DNA from: Flavobacterium johnsoniae
Lineage (GTDB): Bacteria > Bacteroidota > Bacteroidia > Flavobacteriales > Flavobacteriaceae
Assembly: GCF_030388325.1 (NCBI RefSeq)
Contig: NZ_CP103794.1
Coordinates: forward strand, 1,116,001-1,180,000
DNA length: 64,000 nucleotides
Direction: 5' to 3'
This document shows positions 34,894 to 42,793 of the stretch, piece by piece. Within the stretch, counting starts at the first letter, position 1. Every line of letters begins with the position of its first letter. The position numbers and the translations under genes were made by a program. The notes under the pieces are model-generated. The model was not told the DNA's origin. It did no database searches and worked only from the letters and a program-made list of their open reading frames with translations.

Positions 34894-36144
34894 ATGACAA
34901 AGGAGTTTGTTGATGTTTTAGTGATTGGTGCAGGACCATCTGGATGTGTTTCGGCATCTTATCTGTTTAAAAACAATGTTAAAGTTAAAGTTGTAGAAAA
35001 ACAAAAGTTTCCGAGACTTGTTGTTGGAGAAAGCCTTATTCCGCGTGTAATGGACCATTTTGCTGAGGCAGAATTGTTTGAGGCGCTTGATGCAATGAAC
35101 TTCGAGAAAAAATTAGGAGCTCGTTTTATCAGAGGTGAAGAAATTTGCAATTTCGATTTCAGCAAAAAATTTGGAGAAGGCTGGGATTGGACTTGGCAAG
35201 TTCCAAGAGCTGATTTTGACAACACAATGGCGCAAGAAATTGTGCGAAAAGGAATTGATCTGGAATTTGAAAGCGAAGTTCTGGAAGTTTCTTTTGAAGG
35301 AAAAAAATCAAAAACGATTGTAAAAGATAAAGATGGAAATCTAAAAGAAATTCACGCCAACTTTATCATTGATTCTAGTGGATACGGACGCGTTTTACCA
35401 AGACTTTTAGATTTAGATACGCCATCAAAATTAGATCCGCATTCTTCGATTTTTACGCATGTTAAAGATATTAATAGACCAGAAGGCGAAGAAGGAACCC
35501 AGATTTCTTTTGATATTTTGGAGACTGAAGTTTGGCTTTGGGTAATTCCATTTTCTAACGGAAATACAAGTTTAGGCGTTGTTGGTCCAACAGATTTTAT
35601 CAATTCGCTTTCTGAAAATAAAGACAATGCCGAGGCTTTAAAAAATGCCATTCAGAAATCGGATTATTATATTAAAAGATTTGCTGGAACAGAATTTTTG
35701 TTTGAGCCAGTTAAATTAGAAAACTATTCAAGAGCCGTAAAAAGAATGTACGGAGACGGTTTTGCTTTAACAGGAAACAGTTCAGAATTCTTAGATCCAG
35801 TTTTTTCTTCAGGAGTGGCTTTTGCAACTGAATCTGGAATGCTGGCAGCCAAATTATATTTAAAAGAATCACAAGGAATTCCTGTTGATTGGGAAGTTGA
35901 ATTTACCCAATATATGAAACGCGGTATCGCCGTTTTCACAACTTATGTACAAGAATGGTACACAGGAAATTTACAAACGCTGTTTTTCCATCAGCCTGAA
36001 AATCCAGAAGTAAAAGAAAAAATATGTGCTGTTTTAGCAGGTTATGTTTGGAACGAAGAAAATTCGTTTGTCAAAAAACATGATCACGTAATTGCAAATA
36101 TGGCGTATTTATTAAATATGCAAAAAGAACAAAGCCCTGAATAA
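34894..36144 (+). CDS. Flavin-dependent halogenase-like monooxygenase, divergent from TAL
   Basis: 416 residues and the only plus-strand gene of the pigment locus. VLVIGAGPSGCVSASYLF is the FAD loop and FPRLVVGESLIPRVMDHF the second flavin motif. EKKLGARFIRG places Lys residues (73/74) where flavin halogenases keep their catalytic Lys, and VWLWVIPFSNG contains WxWxIP (residues 214-219), the signature that separates halogenases from ordinary monooxygenases. Chlorinated flexirubins are known, so aryl chlorination is plausible; hydroxylation or desaturation by a halogenase-like oxidase remains possible. The stop codon lies within a terminator hairpin, and the gene is convergent with an exported protein gene. 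Confidence 0.8.
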   Translation: MTKEFVDVLVIGAGPSGCVSASYLFKNNVKVKVVEKQKFPRLVVGESLIPRVMDHFAEAELFEALDAMNFEKKLGARFIRGEEICNFDFSKKFGEGWDWTWQVPRADFDNTMAQEIVRKGIDLEFESEVLEVSFEGKKSKTIVKDKDGNLKEIHANFIIDSSGYGRVLPRLLDLDTPSKLDPHSSIFTHVKDINRPEGEEGTQISFDILETEVWLWVIPFSNGNTSLGVVGPTDFINSLSENKDNAEALKNAIQKSDYYIKRFAGTEFLFEPVKLENYSRAVKRMYGDGFALTGNSSEFLDPVFSSGVAFATESGMLAAKLYLKESQGIPVDWEVEFTQYMKRGIAVFTTYVQEWYTGNLQTLFFHQPENPEVKEKICAVLAGYVWNEENSFVKKHDHVIANMAYLLNMQKEQSPE

Positions 36145-36154
36145 TCAGGGCTTT
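36131..36154. terminator. Bidirectional terminator overlapping the stop codon
   Basis: AAAGCCCTGA (36131-36140) pairs with TCAGGGCTTT (36145-36154) around a 4-base loop that contains the end of the halogenase-like gene's stop codon (36142-36144). It is flanked by an A-run and a T-rich tract, and separates two convergent genes. Confidence 0.8.
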
Positions 36155-36159
36155 TGCTT

Positions 36160-36762
36160 TTATTTCGTTTTCTTTATAATAAGTTTAGACATCGATTTTG
36201 CCGTTTTTGCATAACCTTCTCCAAGTCGAGATTCATTACTAAAATTGCTTCCCCATTGATCGCCGGGCGCTTCGTCGCTGGTAATTTCTAACAACACATT
36301 TGATTTATTAGCGGAGTCAACAAATTTTAGATTCGTTGTAACTTTTGCAGGTTGTTTCATAATTCCTGCATCCCAGCCAGGGAAAAGCCAAACTGTTTTT
36401 ACGATAAGTGTGTAAGGTGTTTTTAATCCTTCTTGAAAATTTAAATCTTTTTTCTCTTTGGTTAAAACGGTATTGGCAATTTCTAAAAATTTAGGAGTCC
36501 AGATTTGTTCTCTTGCTGCAATCCATTTTTTCTCCCAGATATTTCCGTTGCCTTTTGCTTTTTTATCTAAATCTGCTTTGTGTTCTTGAACGTATTGTGC
36601 TTCAGGCATTTTTTCTTTCATCATAGTAAAATCACTGTAATCAAATGATACGTTGACTTCTTTTTGGTCTTTTAAAAAGTCAAAATTTCCCTGAACAACA
36701 TTCATGTCCTGAGCAAAAATAGCTCCAGATATAAAAAAGCATGCAATAATAAGTTTTTTCAT
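36160..36762 (-). CDS. Exported protein of unknown function at the edge of the pigment locus
   Basis: 200 residues. The signal peptide MKKLIIACFFISGAIFAQ is followed by a mixed alpha/beta domain. I recognise no family. Conserved-looking features are NVSFDYSDFTMMKEKMPEAQYV, IWEKKWIAAREQIWTPKFLE and WLFPGWDAGIMKQPAKVTTNLKF. The tryptophan- and lysine-rich middle and the closing basic strand suggest a periplasmic lipid- or glycan-associated protein. It is convergent with the halogenase-like gene and separated by a terminator hairpin from the fucose operon upstream. Membership of the pigment locus is uncertain. Confidence 0.7.
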   Translation of the reverse strand: MKKLIIACFFISGAIFAQDMNVVQGNFDFLKDQKEVNVSFDYSDFTMMKEKMPEAQYVQEHKADLDKKAKGNGNIWEKKWIAAREQIWTPKFLEIANTVLTKEKKDLNFQEGLKTPYTLIVKTVWLFPGWDAGIMKQPAKVTTNLKFVDSANKSNVLLEITSDEAPGDQWGSNFSNESRLGEGYAKTAKSMSKLIIKKTK

Positions 36763-36867
36763 TTGTTGATTAATTAAGGTTAATTTTCAATAATTTAAAA
36801 TTAATTAAAAACATTAATAAACAACATATTACGTGTTAAAATAATATTGCCATTTTGTTTTAAAAAC

Positions 36868-36901
36868 AAAAAGAGGATTCCAAAATTGAAATCCTCTTTT
36901 T
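36868..36901 (-). terminator. Terminator at the end of the deoxysugar operon
   Basis: AAAAAGAGGATT (36868-36879) pairs with AATCCTCTTTTT (36890-36901) around a 10-base loop, with T-runs on both strands. On the minus strand it follows the mutarotase gene (ends 36928), closing the deoxysugar operon before the next gene's promoter. Confidence 0.82.
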
Positions 36902-36927
36902 TATTTTTTTTAACGAAAATTTGAATA

Positions 36928-37263
36928 TTACAATCCAAAAATCTTATCCATTAAAATCCATTTTTGTCCCGGTTTTGCCCACGGTAAAGCCAGCTGGAAT
37001 TTCCACATTAAAGTTTCCCATTCCTGAACTTTTTCGTTTGCTGCATCAGCCGCATCTTTCTTTTCGAAAGTAAAATCGGCATCCGCTTCAATGATCATGA
37101 ACAATCGGTTTCCAGTGCAGTAAATATCCAGAACTAAAATTCCAGCATCTTGAAGGCTTTTTTTAATTTCTGGCCATACATTTTCATGCAGTTCTTTGTA
37201 TTCTGCAATTAATTCTACATCATCTTTTAGGTCTAAAGCCAGACAGAATTTTTGAGTTGCCAT
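36928..37263 (-). CDS. L-rhamnose/L-fucose mutarotase (RhaM family)
   Basis: 111 residues. A dimeric alpha+beta barrel of the RhaM (DUF718) family: EYKELHENVWPEIKKSLQDAGI carries the conserved His, followed by LDIYCTGNRLFMIIEAD and WETLMWKFQLALPWAKPGQKW. It interconverts the alpha and beta anomers of a 6-deoxyhexose so that the dehydrogenase at 41976 receives the right form. Whether the sugar is L-fucose or L-rhamnose cannot be decided from this gene. It is 13 bases downstream of the FAH-type hydrolase gene. Confidence 0.88.
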   Translation of the reverse strand: MATQKFCLALDLKDDVELIAEYKELHENVWPEIKKSLQDAGILVLDIYCTGNRLFMIIEADADFTFEKKDAADAANEKVQEWETLMWKFQLALPWAKPGQKWILMDKIFGL

Positions 37264-37276
37264 AATCTTAAATTTA

Positions 37277-38128
37277 TTATTTGTAAGCTACAGCTGTTTG
37301 TTTACTTGTCCCTAAACCTTCAATTCCTAATTCGATTACGTCTCCTGCTTTAATGTAAATTGGGTCTGGTTTGATTCCCAATCCAACTCCCGGAGGTGTT
37401 CCTGTACTGATAACATCGCCAGGAAGCAATGTCATAAACTGACTTAAGTAATGAACCAAAAATGGAATTTTAAAAATCAAGTTTGATGTATTACTGTTTT
37501 GGAACGTTTTTCCGTTAACCGTAAGCCACATTTTTAGATTGTTTACATCACCAACTTCATCTGGAGTTGCCATAATTGGACCAAGAGGAGCGAAGGTATC
37601 AGAACCTTTTCCTTTTGCCCATTGTCCGCCGCGCTCGATTTGGAATGCTCTTTCGCTGTAATCATTTAAAAGGCAATATCCAGCGATATAGTTTGGTGCA
37701 TCTTCTTCAGAAACGTAGCTTGCTTTTTTACCCACAACAAAAGCCAATTCCACTTCCCAATCTGTTTTTTCACTGTTTTTTGGAATGATCAAATTGTCAT
37801 TTGGTCCGCATAAAGAAGTGGTTGATTTAAAGAAAATAATTGGTTCTTCTGGAATTGCAGCACCAGTTTCTTCGCAGTGATCTACATAATTTAATCCGAT
37901 GCAGATAATTTTTGAAGGACGGGCAACTGGCGAACCTAAACGTATTGAATCGCTAACTTCTGGCAATGCTGGATTATTTTTTAAAGCTTCTTCTAATTTT
38001 GCTAAACCGTCATTTTCAAAAAAAGCTTCGTTGTAATCTGTTACAATAGACGAAACATCATATCTTTTTTCATTTAGTAAAACTCCTGGTTTTTCCTTTC
38101 CTTCTTCTCCGAATCTAATAAGTTTCAT
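37277..38128 (-). CDS. FAH-family hydrolase, probably 2,4-diketo-3-deoxy-L-fuconate hydrolase
   Basis: 283 residues. The fumarylacetoacetate hydrolase fold is shown by CIGLNYVDHCEETG, IIFFKSTTSLCGPND, WEVELAFVVGKKA (metal-binding Glu pair), GYCLLNDYSERAFQ, KGSDTFAPLGP and GDVISTGTPPGVG. In non-phosphorylative 6-deoxysugar pathways such enzymes cleave the 2,4-diketo acid to pyruvate and L-lactate. The neighbouring UxaA-type dehydratase and two SDRs support that assignment over aromatic catabolism. Confidence 0.85.
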   Translation of the reverse strand: MKLIRFGEEGKEKPGVLLNEKRYDVSSIVTDYNEAFFENDGLAKLEEALKNNPALPEVSDSIRLGSPVARPSKIICIGLNYVDHCEETGAAIPEEPIIFFKSTTSLCGPNDNLIIPKNSEKTDWEVELAFVVGKKASYVSEEDAPNYIAGYCLLNDYSERAFQIERGGQWAKGKGSDTFAPLGPIMATPDEVGDVNNLKMWLTVNGKTFQNSNTSNLIFKIPFLVHYLSQFMTLLPGDVISTGTPPGVGLGIKPDPIYIKAGDVIELGIEGLGTSKQTAVAYK

Positions 38129-38161
38129 ATTTTAATTTTTTTAGTAATGTGTTTTTTTTTA

Positions 38162-38309
38162 GCCACAGATTTAAAGGATTAAAATGATTTCTTTAGGTTG
38201 TCACCCTGAGCGAAGTCGAAGGGCGTTCCAATTGGACGTGGGCTTCGACTTCGCTCAGCCTGACAGCAGTTATGATATAAAAATCCTTTTAATCTTTTAA
38301 ATCTGTGGC
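38162..38309. repeat. Nested composite inverted repeat, copy 1
   Basis: Outer arms GCCACAGATTTAAA (38162-38175) and its complement (38296-38309) enclose an inner, nearly perfect palindrome at 38199-38265. The inner unit is 67 bp, opening TGTCACCCTGAGCGAAGTCG and closing with its near-complement ending TGACA. Two more copies of the same inner unit, also exactly 67 bp, occur at 41858-41924 and 42835-42901. The spacer lies within the deoxysugar gene group. Confidence 0.85.
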
Positions 38310-38321
38310 AAAATTTTTTTT

Positions 38322-39086
38322 TTAGTTGTTCAATTTAATGAATCCACCATCAATTGGGTAATCTGAACCTGTGATGAAAGACGATTCGTCACTGCATAAA
38401 AATAATGCTAAAGTTGCGATTTCTTCTGGTTTTCCCATTCTTCCAATCGGCTGTGATTGAGAAAGTTTTTCGAAAATTTCTTCTTCTTTTCCAGGGTAAT
38501 TTTTAGCGATAAAACCATCTACGAAAGGCGTGTGAACTCTTGCAGGGGAAATAGAATTACATCTGATTTTATCATTCAAATAATCTTTTGCAACCGATAA
38601 AGTCATTGCCATAACTGCACCTTTTGCAGTAGAATAAGCAAAACGATCTGGAATTCCAACCCAGCATGCAATTGAAGCTAAGTTCAAAATCACACCTCCG
38701 CCAGAATTTCTTAGCGCTGGAATCGAAGCGTGAAGACAGTTGTAAACTCCTTTTACGTTTACATTCATGATGCGGTCAAAATCAGATTCTGATGTTGTAT
38801 CTACTTTTCCCACATGTGCAATTCCGGCATTGTTTACCAGAATATTGATATTTCCGATTTTCTCGAAAGTTGAGTTTACTTGTTCATGGTTTGAAACGTC
38901 GCAGGCATGAGCAAAAACATTTCCGCCAGCGGATTTAATTTCTTCTACTGTTTCTTTTGCGCTTTCTTCCGTCAATTCTAAAATATGAACTTCAGCTCCT
39001 TGTTTAGCAAATAAAACCGAAATCGCTCTTCCAATTCCGCTTCCACCGCCGGTGATAATTGCTTTTTTATTTTGTAATGAAAACAT
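38322..39086 (-). CDS. SDR dehydrogenase, probably 2-keto-3-deoxy-L-fuconate dehydrogenase
   Basis: 254 residues with all classical SDR features: ITGGGSGIGRAISVLFAK, LVNNAGIAHVG, LNLASIACWVG with the catalytic Ser, YSTAKGAVMAMTLSVAKD with Tyr and Lys, and ITGSDYPIDGGF. It lies between the UxaA-type dehydratase and the FAH hydrolase genes, so it should oxidise the 2-keto-3-deoxy acid to the 2,4-diketo acid with NAD+. A composite palindrome separates it from the FAH gene. Confidence 0.83.
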   Translation of the reverse strand: MFSLQNKKAIITGGGSGIGRAISVLFAKQGAEVHILELTEESAKETVEEIKSAGGNVFAHACDVSNHEQVNSTFEKIGNINILVNNAGIAHVGKVDTTSESDFDRIMNVNVKGVYNCLHASIPALRNSGGGVILNLASIACWVGIPDRFAYSTAKGAVMAMTLSVAKDYLNDKIRCNSISPARVHTPFVDGFIAKNYPGKEEEIFEKLSQSQPIGRMGKPEEIATLALFLCSDESSFITGSDYPIDGGFIKLNN

Positions 39087-39123
39087 TTGATATAAATTTT
39101 TATGAGTTATTTTTAATAGTCTT

Positions 39124-40779
39124 TTACAAAGATACGCCGCGTTTCCACGGAATAAAATCGTCTTGGTTTAATTGAACCGCTTTCGGAATAATTTCGCCGC
39201 TTGCTGCTTTGATGCAATATTCTAAAATTTCCTCGCCCATTTCTTCAATAGATTTTTCTCCACTAATGATTGGTCCGCAGTCAATATCGATAATGTCTTT
39301 CATTCGAGTTGCTAAAACCGAATTTGTTGCCACTTTAATTACAGGACAAACTGGGTTTCCTGTCGGAGTTCCTAATCCAGTTGTAAACAAAATTAAAGTT
39401 GCACCAGAAGCTGCTTTTCCAGTTGTTGCTTCTACATCATTTCCTGGCGTACAAACCAAACTTAAACCTGGTTTTGTAACCAATTCGGTATAATCTAAAA
39501 CATCAACAACAGGAGAAGTTCCGCCTTTTTTGGCTGCTCCAGCGCTTTTGATGGCGTCAGTAATTAAACCATCTTTGATATTTCCTGGAGATGGATTCAT
39601 ATGAAAACCAGAACCTACTTTATGTGCCAGTTCATCATAAGATTCCATTAAATCTATGAATTTTTTAGCGTTATCTTCCGTAATGCATCTGTCAATTAAA
39701 TTTTGCTCCGCACCGCATAATTCTGGGAATTCAGCCAAAAGAATTTTTCCGCCTAACGCTATTACTAAATCTGAAGTATAACCCACAGCAGGATTTGCAG
39801 AAACACCGCTAAAACCATCGCTTCCGCCACATTTTACACCAATACATAAATCGCTCAAAGGCGCATCTGTTCTTTCGTATTTATTGATTTCGATTAAACC
39901 TTCAAACGTTTTTTTGATGGCATTTGTAATCAAAACTTCTTCGCTTTCGGTCTGTTGCTGTTCAAAAATAAACAATGGTTTGTCGAACTCTGGGTTTTGT
40001 CTTTTTACATCGTTTACAAAATCCTGAACTTGTAAATGCTGGCATCCTAAACTCAAAAGCGTAATTCCGCCCACGTTTGGATGATTAGCGTAAGAAGCCA
40101 ATAAAGCGCTCAAAGTAGACGCGTCCTGACGTGTTCCGCCACAACCGCCTTGGTGATTTAAGAATTTAATTCCGTCTACATTTTCAAAAACACGTTTATT
40201 TTTTGGAGTTGGATTTAATTCAATATTGATATCGTTAATATCATTTCCGTTCAAATAACCTTCCAGTAATTCGTGTGTAAATTGGTTGTATTTGTCTGTT
40301 ACAGCATAACCCAATTGTTTGTGTAAGGCTTCTCTGATAACATCTAAATTTCTGTTTTCACAAAAAACAGTCGGAACAAAAAGCCAGTAGTTTGCCGTTC
40401 CAACGCGTCCGTCTTTTCTTTTATAACCTTTGAAAGTTCTGTTTTCGAATTTTGAAACATCAGGCGCATTCCATTCGTATGAAGCGTTTCTGTACGCATA
40501 AGGATCCGCGGCATGTTTAAGGTTTTCGGTTGTCATTAAACTTCCTTTTGTCAAATCGTTTTGCACTTTTCCAACCAAAACACCGTACATATTTACTTCT
40601 TCTCCCTGCTTCATGTCCTGCATGTAGAATTTATGTTTGGCTTTGATGAGGTCTTGTAAAACGTAAGTTTCGTTTTCAAAAAGAATGGTTTCTCCTTTTT
40701 GAAGATCGGTTAAGGCAACCAATACATTATCGTCTGGATGTAGTTTTACAACCAGTTTTTTTGTGTTATTCTCAGACAT
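39124..40779 (-). CDS. UxaA/altronate-dehydratase-family sugar acid dehydratase
   Basis: 551 residues from ATG 40779; a GTG at 40812 would add eleven unconserved residues. The N-terminal SAF-like domain (residues about 10-90, KLVVKLHPDDNVLVALTDL) precedes the large UxaA domain: LSLGCQHLQVQDFV, IGVKCGGSDGFSGVSANPAVG, LAEFPELCGAEQNL and FTTGLGTPTGNPVCPVIKVATNS, with the iron-ligating Cys pattern. The family dehydrates altronate, galactarate and related acids. Here it most likely dehydrates L-fuconate (or L-rhamnonate) to the 2-keto-3-deoxy acid, replacing the enolase-type FucD used in other bacteria. Confidence 0.85.
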   Translation of the reverse strand: MSENNTKKLVVKLHPDDNVLVALTDLQKGETILFENETYVLQDLIKAKHKFYMQDMKQGEEVNMYGVLVGKVQNDLTKGSLMTTENLKHAADPYAYRNASYEWNAPDVSKFENRTFKGYKRKDGRVGTANYWLFVPTVFCENRNLDVIREALHKQLGYAVTDKYNQFTHELLEGYLNGNDINDINIELNPTPKNKRVFENVDGIKFLNHQGGCGGTRQDASTLSALLASYANHPNVGGITLLSLGCQHLQVQDFVNDVKRQNPEFDKPLFIFEQQQTESEEVLITNAIKKTFEGLIEINKYERTDAPLSDLCIGVKCGGSDGFSGVSANPAVGYTSDLVIALGGKILLAEFPELCGAEQNLIDRCITEDNAKKFIDLMESYDELAHKVGSGFHMNPSPGNIKDGLITDAIKSAGAAKKGGTSPVVDVLDYTELVTKPGLSLVCTPGNDVEATTGKAASGATLILFTTGLGTPTGNPVCPVIKVATNSVLATRMKDIIDIDCGPIISGEKSIEEMGEEILEYCIKAASGEIIPKAVQLNQDDFIPWKRGVSL

Positions 40780-40937
40780 TGTGTTGTTTGTTTTTTCTTT
40801 TTTTGATGTCACTGCTTTGATTTTATAACAATTTAATCCTTTGATTTTGTATAGAATTCGGGCAGTTAACGAAAAATAAAATTAGCCTTTTTACAAATTG
40901 ATTAATAGTCCAATATTATCCGTATCTAATCTTTAAT

Positions 40938-40945
40938 TATCTTTG
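40938..40945 (+). promoter_or_regulatory. -7 promoter element almost touching the AraC start codon
   Basis: TATCTTTG matches TAnnTTTG and ends five bases before ATG 40950. Initiation at the usual distance would put the first transcribed base at or next to the ATG, implying a leaderless or nearly leaderless transcript. No TTG at the normal -33 distance is apparent. Confidence 0.45.
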
Positions 40946-40949
40946 CAGT

Positions 40950-41840
40950 ATGAAATTGGAACAAACCAAAATAGCGTCTTATCTTAACACCAAAGTTTCG
41001 GTGCTCAATCGTATTGAACCGTTTTTTCAAGCGCCGTTTCATTCGCATCCCGAATTGGAATTAGTATATGTAAAAGAGAGTTTTGGCAAACGAATTATAG
41101 GAAATTCGGTGATGCAGTTTGAACCAGGAGATATGGTTTTTTTAGGTTCTGATATTCCGCACGTTTGGCTGAATGACGAAAAATATTATCAGGGAATTGA
41201 GGATTTGAAAGCCAATTCGATTGTCGTATATTTTCATAAAGATATTTTCGGACCGACTTTTTATGAATTAAAAGAAACCCAAAAAATCAACGAACTTTTT
41301 TTTCAAGCCGGAAAAGGAATTTCGATTATTGGAAAAACGAATAAACAGATTGCTAAAAAACTAGAGAAGTTAGTTGCTAAAAAAGACTTCGAAGTTATTG
41401 TCGGACTTTTTGAGATTTTGTCTATTCTTTCTGAAAGTCAGGATAAAATTTATATCAATGATGAAATTTATTCTTTGATGCAGAAAGATTCGAAAGAAGA
41501 TCGTCTTTCTGAAGTTTTTCAATATGTCAATAAAAATTATAAAAAGAATATTTCACTCGAAGAAATTGCCGCTGTCGCGAATATGACTCGAACTTCTTTC
41601 TGCAGAATGTTCAGGGCAAAAACGAAAAAGAATTTTGTAGATTATCTGCACGAAATTAGAATTTCAAATGCCTGCAAATTATTGTTAGAAACTGATAAAA
41701 GCATGTCTGAGATTGCATATGAATGCGGTTATAAAACGGCTTCGAACTTTAATAAACTCTTCAAAAAAGTTAAGGGAATTACGCCTTCAGATTTTAAAAA
41801 TAATGCGAAGGTTAGTTTTGCCACAGATTATAAAGATTAA
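40950..41840 (+). CDS. AraC-family regulator of the deoxysugar genes
   Basis: 296 residues. The N-terminal cupin (FHSHPELELVYVKESFGKRI, then FEPGDMVFLGSDIPHVW) would bind the sugar or an intermediate. The C-terminal double helix-turn-helix is NISLEEIAAVANMTRTSFCRMFRAKTKK and SEIAYECGYKTASNFNKLFKKVKGITPSDF. It is divergent from the dehydratase operon and upstream of the second SDR gene, so it probably activates both. The last residues (FATDYKD) are encoded by the left arm of a dispersed palindrome that also supplies the stop codon. Confidence 0.88.
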   Translation: MKLEQTKIASYLNTKVSVLNRIEPFFQAPFHSHPELELVYVKESFGKRIIGNSVMQFEPGDMVFLGSDIPHVWLNDEKYYQGIEDLKANSIVVYFHKDIFGPTFYELKETQKINELFFQAGKGISIIGKTNKQIAKKLEKLVAKKDFEVIVGLFEILSILSESQDKIYINDEIYSLMQKDSKEDRLSEVFQYVNKNYKKNISLEEIAAVANMTRTSFCRMFRAKTKKNFVDYLHEIRISNACKLLLETDKSMSEIAYECGYKTASNFNKLFKKVKGITPSDFKNNAKVSFATDYKD

Positions 41841-41966
41841 AAGGATTCCCTTTAGTTTGTCACCCTGAGCGAAGTCGAAGGGCGTTCCAATTGGACGTGG
41901 GCTTCGACTTCGCTCAGCCTGACAAAAATGGATGTAAAAATCATTGTAATCCTTTTAATCTGTGGC
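41820..41966. repeat. Nested composite inverted repeat, copy 2 (overlaps the AraC 3' end)
   Basis: Outer arms GCCACAGATTA (41820-41830) and its complement at 41956-41966 enclose the 67-bp inner palindrome 41858-41924, which is almost identical in sequence to copy 1 at 38199-38265. The left outer arm overlaps the last seven codons of the AraC gene. Confidence 0.85.
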
Positions 41967-41975
41967 AAAAATATT

Positions 41976-42755
41976 TTAAATAGAACGATCTAAATGCGTA
42001 TAACCACCATCAACATAAATAATCTGTCCAGTAGTATGGCTTGATTTTTCAGACAATAAAAAAACCACCATATTCGCGATTTCTTCTGCTGTTGTCATTC
42101 TGTTTTCTAAAGGAATATTTTTGGTGATTGCAGCCAATTTTTCTTCTTTGTTTTCAAAAGTATTTATCCACGTTTCGTAAAGTGGCGTGTAACATTCTGC
42201 TACAATTACAGCGTTTACGCGGATGCTATATTTTAGTAATTCAACCGCCCATTCTCTGGTTAAAGCATTTCTTCCACCGTTTGAAGCTGCGTAAGCTGAG
42301 GTTCCGCCTTGACCAGTTTCGGCAGTTTTAGAACCAATGTTTACAATGGCTCCTTTCGATTCTTTTAGATATGGAAGTGCGTGTTGCGCCATTAAATAAT
42401 AATGCACTAAATTTTTGTGAAGCGAAGCGGCGAAATCTTCATAATTTCCGTTTTCTAATCCAACACCGTCATTAACGCCGGCATTATTTACAAGTCCGTC
42501 AATTCTTCCGAATTTTGCGATAACGGCTTCAACGGCTTTTTTGCAGTCTTCAGGTTTTGTCAAATCGGCGGCAACTTGATGCGCTTCTTTTCCAATGGCT
42601 TTTAATTCTTCTACGGCTTTTAGGTTATCATTTTCGTTACGTCCAACGATAAACGGAATGGCATTTTCTTCGGCCAGAACCTTAACGATTCCTAAACCGA
42701 TTCCTTTTGCGCCTCCCGTAACGATAATGATTTTTTGGGTTAATGATAACTGCAT
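41976..42755 (-). CDS. SDR sugar dehydrogenase (L-fucose dehydrogenase-like) with Lys-to-Asn at the active site
   Basis: 259 residues. VTGGAKGIGLGIVKVL, LVNNAGVNDG, VNIGSKTAETG and TGQIIYVDGGYTHLD are regular SDR motifs. TREWAVELLKYSIRVNAVIVAECYTP resembles, from memory, L-fucose dehydrogenases of oxidative pathways. The catalytic YxxxK reads YAASN: Tyr155 is present but residue 159 is Asn instead of Lys. The codon is AAC on the coding strand, so a single-base change does not trivially explain it. It would oxidise the pyranose at C1 to the lactone. The gene is isolated between two composite palindromes. Confidence 0.75.
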   Translation of the reverse strand: MQLSLTQKIIIVTGGAKGIGLGIVKVLAEENAIPFIVGRNENDNLKAVEELKAIGKEAHQVAADLTKPEDCKKAVEAVIAKFGRIDGLVNNAGVNDGVGLENGNYEDFAASLHKNLVHYYLMAQHALPYLKESKGAIVNIGSKTAETGQGGTSAYAASNGGRNALTREWAVELLKYSIRVNAVIVAECYTPLYETWINTFENKEEKLAAITKNIPLENRMTTAEEIANMVVFLLSEKSSHTTGQIIYVDGGYTHLDRSI

Positions 42756-42793
42756 GATTTTAATTATTATAATTTATTGCTAATATTTTTTTT

